Assembly (NCBI GenBank): GCA_024663395.1
Contig: JANFAH010000143.1
Span: forward strand, 1-58,112
DNA from: Pisolithus tinctorius
Lineage: Eukaryota; Basidiomycota; Agaricomycetes; Boletales; Pisolithaceae
Length of the DNA: 58,112 nucleotides
Direction of reading: 5' to 3'
Shown here piece by piece: positions 55,587-58,112 of the stretch (the first letter of the stretch is position 1; each line of letters opens with the position of its first letter). The translations under genes and the position numbers were made by a program. The notes beneath the pieces were generated by a model. That model ran no database searches. It saw only the letters and a program-made list of their open reading frames with translations, and had not been told where the DNA came from.

Positions 55587-57920
55587 TGTCACACACAAAA
55601 GGTGTTTGGTGACATGGGCATGGATAAAGCTGATGAATGGAGATGAAGACCATAGCCCTCATGTGAAGAATGATGGCCAGGAATGTTGGCAGTGATCCCT
55701 TGCACAAGAACAAGTCATCAATGCCAAAGAAAAAAGAAGGAAGCAAGTTAAGTGACAATGAAAATTCTTAAGCACCCATGTATGGCATTCCAGTTTTCAA
55801 CATATCTCCACCATTTCTGCAGATACCAACACCATTCCCACACCTGCTTATAGTGTTCAGCCATGCAATCCTACCTGCCAAAATTGGGAAGGATCTGTGC
55901 ACTCCACACATTTCTACGGCACTCCCTCCAAAAGACAATCATTTTGCTAATTCTTCTGATATGGCTTCCTCCACATCAATCATTTCACTTGTCCCCTTCA
56001 CTAGGAATCATGGCTACATATATCTACCAGGAGTTCCTACTAGCTTCCATCCTGAAGTGTCCTGGTACATTCCATCCTCATCTGCCCCCTCTCAGCCCAT
56101 CCAGCTTGGACAGCATGTTCTTTTTTGTCAGTATGACCTCTAGGAAGACATTCTTTGGTTGCCTCAGGTCTGTCATTCAGCTGGAAAGGTCTCATGTGGT
56201 TGTCTTAGTCTCCCTGATCCAAGAAGCATATGGATCCTTCCTCCCTACTCCATCTTCATACCAATCTCATCCTTCATTCGTCCAAAATTGCAACAGCTAC
56301 AGCATAATCTACTGTTCTCCACTCTCCCTGATTGCATCCATGATGAATATGATGCACATCTTGCCTTCTTATTGCAAGATACAGCAGAAGATGCTCCCCC
56401 TTCATCCTCTCTTCCAACAGAGCCTCATTCATGAAGTTTTTATTTGCTTCACTGAGAGGACAGTTGGGGAGGAAAAATGTGATCCCTGATGCTCCTGTCA
56501 CTCCACAGACCCCCAAAGCTTGACCCCTGTTGACACCTGACTCACCCTGTCTGCTGTTGGATGTACTATATTGTCAAGTATGGGGTTTCCGGGTTGAGAC
56601 CGGACCGGAGACCGAAGCGGGCGCGAGGCCGAGGGAATGGAGTCAGGGGTAAAGACGAAGGTACAGATGAGTGGACTGGTTGGACTTAGCAACTGAAGGT
56701 ACAGCACTATTCCCTTGTGTGGATCTCAGTCCAAGTCCGAGGCCGAGGCGGGGTTATCAGGAGATACTTAGTTGATTTCAGACTGAGGTCTACAGGCCGA
56801 GTATCTACGAGTTTATATACTAGAAATAACTATAGTATGGAGACCGGTAATGCCAGTCTCGCAAGGATTGCTAAGATGATTGGTAAGGCAAGTATTAGTA
56901 AGATATGACAAAGACAACGGAGACTGGGACAGAGTGGACCAGGGACAAGACCGGGCAAGGACTTAACTGAAGTGACAGACACTGCAAAGCAGTGTCTACC
57001 GTGCTAGACCAACTGGAGATATGGGATTGGCGAGGCCGAGGCCAGACTGAGTGAGCGCGAGGCCGAGTCCGGCCGGAGTCAAGGCATGACTATGACATAT
57101 ATTGGCATCAGATCAGCACTGCCTCTCTGTCATCCCACCTTGGCCTAGAAGCAATCTATTCAAGATGTGACATGCACAGCCTCCCCCTAATGTGATTCCA
57201 GTGTGCTTTCCCAGTTGCTGACATTACTTGACTCATACTTTGAAATTCTGACTGTCCTTGACTCACCTATTGCCAATACTTACCAATCTTTGGACCTTGC
57301 TTACTGATTCTTCACTTTCTGGCTTACTTATCCTTACCAATGCTCACAAATGCTGTCTAAGTTGATTACCCACCACCTACATTCCTTACTTACCAGTTAC
57401 CAACCACCCACCAAGTGTTTGCACCTTGTTTTCCATAGGCAACACCCCTGTACTGTATATAAATCACTGTACTTAGATAGCTGAAAAAAGAAGACATCAG
57501 AGAGCCCCTCTTGCTTTCAATTCATTCTCCCTCAGTAATTCATTCAGCAGCTTCAATAGTTGAGACTTTATTAAGGGTCTAGCTATTATCTACTTCAGCT
57601 ATTGATGTCTATCATCAAGTATCTTTGCATCCAGACCTTCCTGGGCTCAGATTAGCTTGGGACATCAAATTAAGTCATCATCCATCTTTCTGTAGGCTGA
57701 CAGCAGTCTACCCTATCACTTTCTTTTGCATTCCTGCTCCCCCTTTGTCAGGAGCACCCCAACCCTCAGCACTTGTCTTTGAGTGTTGTAGCTCACAAAA
57801 ACCCACTCAAATAAAAGGTTCCACCATCTAGGTACTGTGTAGGCACACCACCACTCACTTTGTTTGTCTTTTGTGTTGGTTTTGGTTGGTTTACACCACT
57901 GAACCACACTTTGACTCACA
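55587..57920 (+). mobile_element. X7: LTR-like element X, older copy, with a nested solo LTR
   Basis: Starts TGTCACACAC and ends TTTGACTCACA; about 1.80 kb without the nested LTR. The flanks CCAG (55583-55586) and CTGG (57921-57924) are explained by a CCGG duplication in which the CpG decayed differently on each side. The ORF (from about 55967) is broken by a frameshift near 56125 and by indels. TATA at about 57460. Confidence 0.85.
56572..57097. mobile_element. Solo LTR (526 bp) inside X7
   Basis: Starts TGTCAAGTATGG and ends CTATGACA, with the 5-bp duplication TATAT (56567-56571 and 57098-57102). GC- and CpG-rich (many CCGAG and GGCCGAG words) compared with X7, so a recent arrival. GTTTATATACTAG near 56811 may be its TATA region. 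Not related to the other LTRs here. Confidence 0.9.
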
Positions 57921-58112
57921 CTGGGATCAGTTGCCAATCCAATGAAAATCACAGAAGGCCTCACCAATCAATGATGAGACTATTGTTGAGGAACTAAGCC
58001 TCCATCTGTGCAGCATTGGAAAGTATGCCTGTGCCAAGGATCTTGTTGACTTTCTCAAAGTCACAGAGAACTGAACACACCTAGGGATCTTGCAGCCAAT
58101 AAGTCTAGCAAC

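Larger units (their letters stand above)
54990..58112 (+). pseudogene. Decayed DDE-transposase-like gene, N-terminal part, split by X7
   Basis: Coding-like pieces: a Ser/Asp-rich segment (DSDDTDTDDSTRSSSG, to 55225), then LMKLLKYGHKGIQHQNLPWI and LQKWTHAYIED before X7. With X7 and one duplication removed it continues DQLPIQ, and after a stop DETIVEELSLHLCSIGKYACAKDLVDFL. The latter resembles the helix-rich N-terminal region before the DDE core in a transposase family common in basidiomycetes (from memory). Several stops; the rest lies beyond the right edge. Confidence 0.4.

Noticed and set aside
55583..57924. Inverted-looking flanks CCAG and CTGG around X7, suggesting an odd insertion mechanism
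   Set aside because: Both derive from CCGG by CpG decay, one as CG to CA and the other as CG to TG. Removing X7 with one CCGG rejoins a reading frame (IED-RDQLP).

Overview
The window looks like heterochromatic, transposon-only DNA of a filamentous basidiomycete, probably an Agaricomycete. The evidence is short GT-AG introns, Ty3/Gypsy families typical of that class, a chromovirus with a chromodomain, and strong CpG decay of the older copies. I see no host housekeeping gene, rRNA or tRNA. Almost every base belongs to a transposable element nested inside another, and most insertions can be proved by target-site duplications (TSDs) whose removal restores a reading frame.

Layout. Element E (Ty3/Gypsy, + strand, old and CpG-poor) runs from the left edge to its 3' LTR at 29305-29973. 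It is interrupted by two solo LTRs (686-1421, TSD GATAC; 1595-2500, TSD CATTC) and by chromovirus D (3291-25248, minus strand, TSD CATGA). D is interrupted in its integrase by element A (4502-16940, + strand, young, 1006-bp LTRs, TSD CCGG) and in its gag by LTR-like element X2 (20335-23990, TSD GCGG), which carries X3 (TSD CCGC). A carries X1 in its gag (TSD TCGC). To the right, element C (sister of E, + strand, 32218-51270) contains X5 in gag (TSD GTGG) and a 9.3-kb DNA transposon T (41645-50976, TSD TA, inverted termini CACGGCC). C is flanked by X4 and X6, apparently the scars of an inversion. The right edge holds a LINE remnant, a broken LTR, and a decayed DDE-transposase-like gene split by X7, which itself holds a 526-bp solo LTR.

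How the parts work together. Element A encodes gag-protease and pol (RT, RNase H, integrase) on the + strand. It also carries a four-exon gene on the opposite strand between pol and the 3' LTR, encoding a Zn2Cys6 binuclear zinc-cluster protein. The homologous gene is present in E (with all four exons open) and, as a fragment, beside C. A is peppered with about 39 copies of the 7-mer AATTCCG/CGGAATT, roughly 30 times the random expectation, including one abutting the TATA box of each LTR. Zn2Cys6 proteins classically bind CGG half-sites, so A may encode a protein that recognises its own DNA. This is formally similar to the VANC anti-silencing proteins of plant VANDAL elements. The link is an inference, but gene and motif array are visible in the sequence.

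Other leads. The X family consists of 1.8-kb LTR-like units that carry a conserved ORF of about 159 codons in U3, showing a purifying-selection pattern. Gag-pol of A and C share a slippery heptamer directly before the gag stop. T carries two multi-exon minus-strand genes and one divergent gene. Nearly all stop codons in the younger decayed genes are explained by CGA to TGA, that is CpG deamination.
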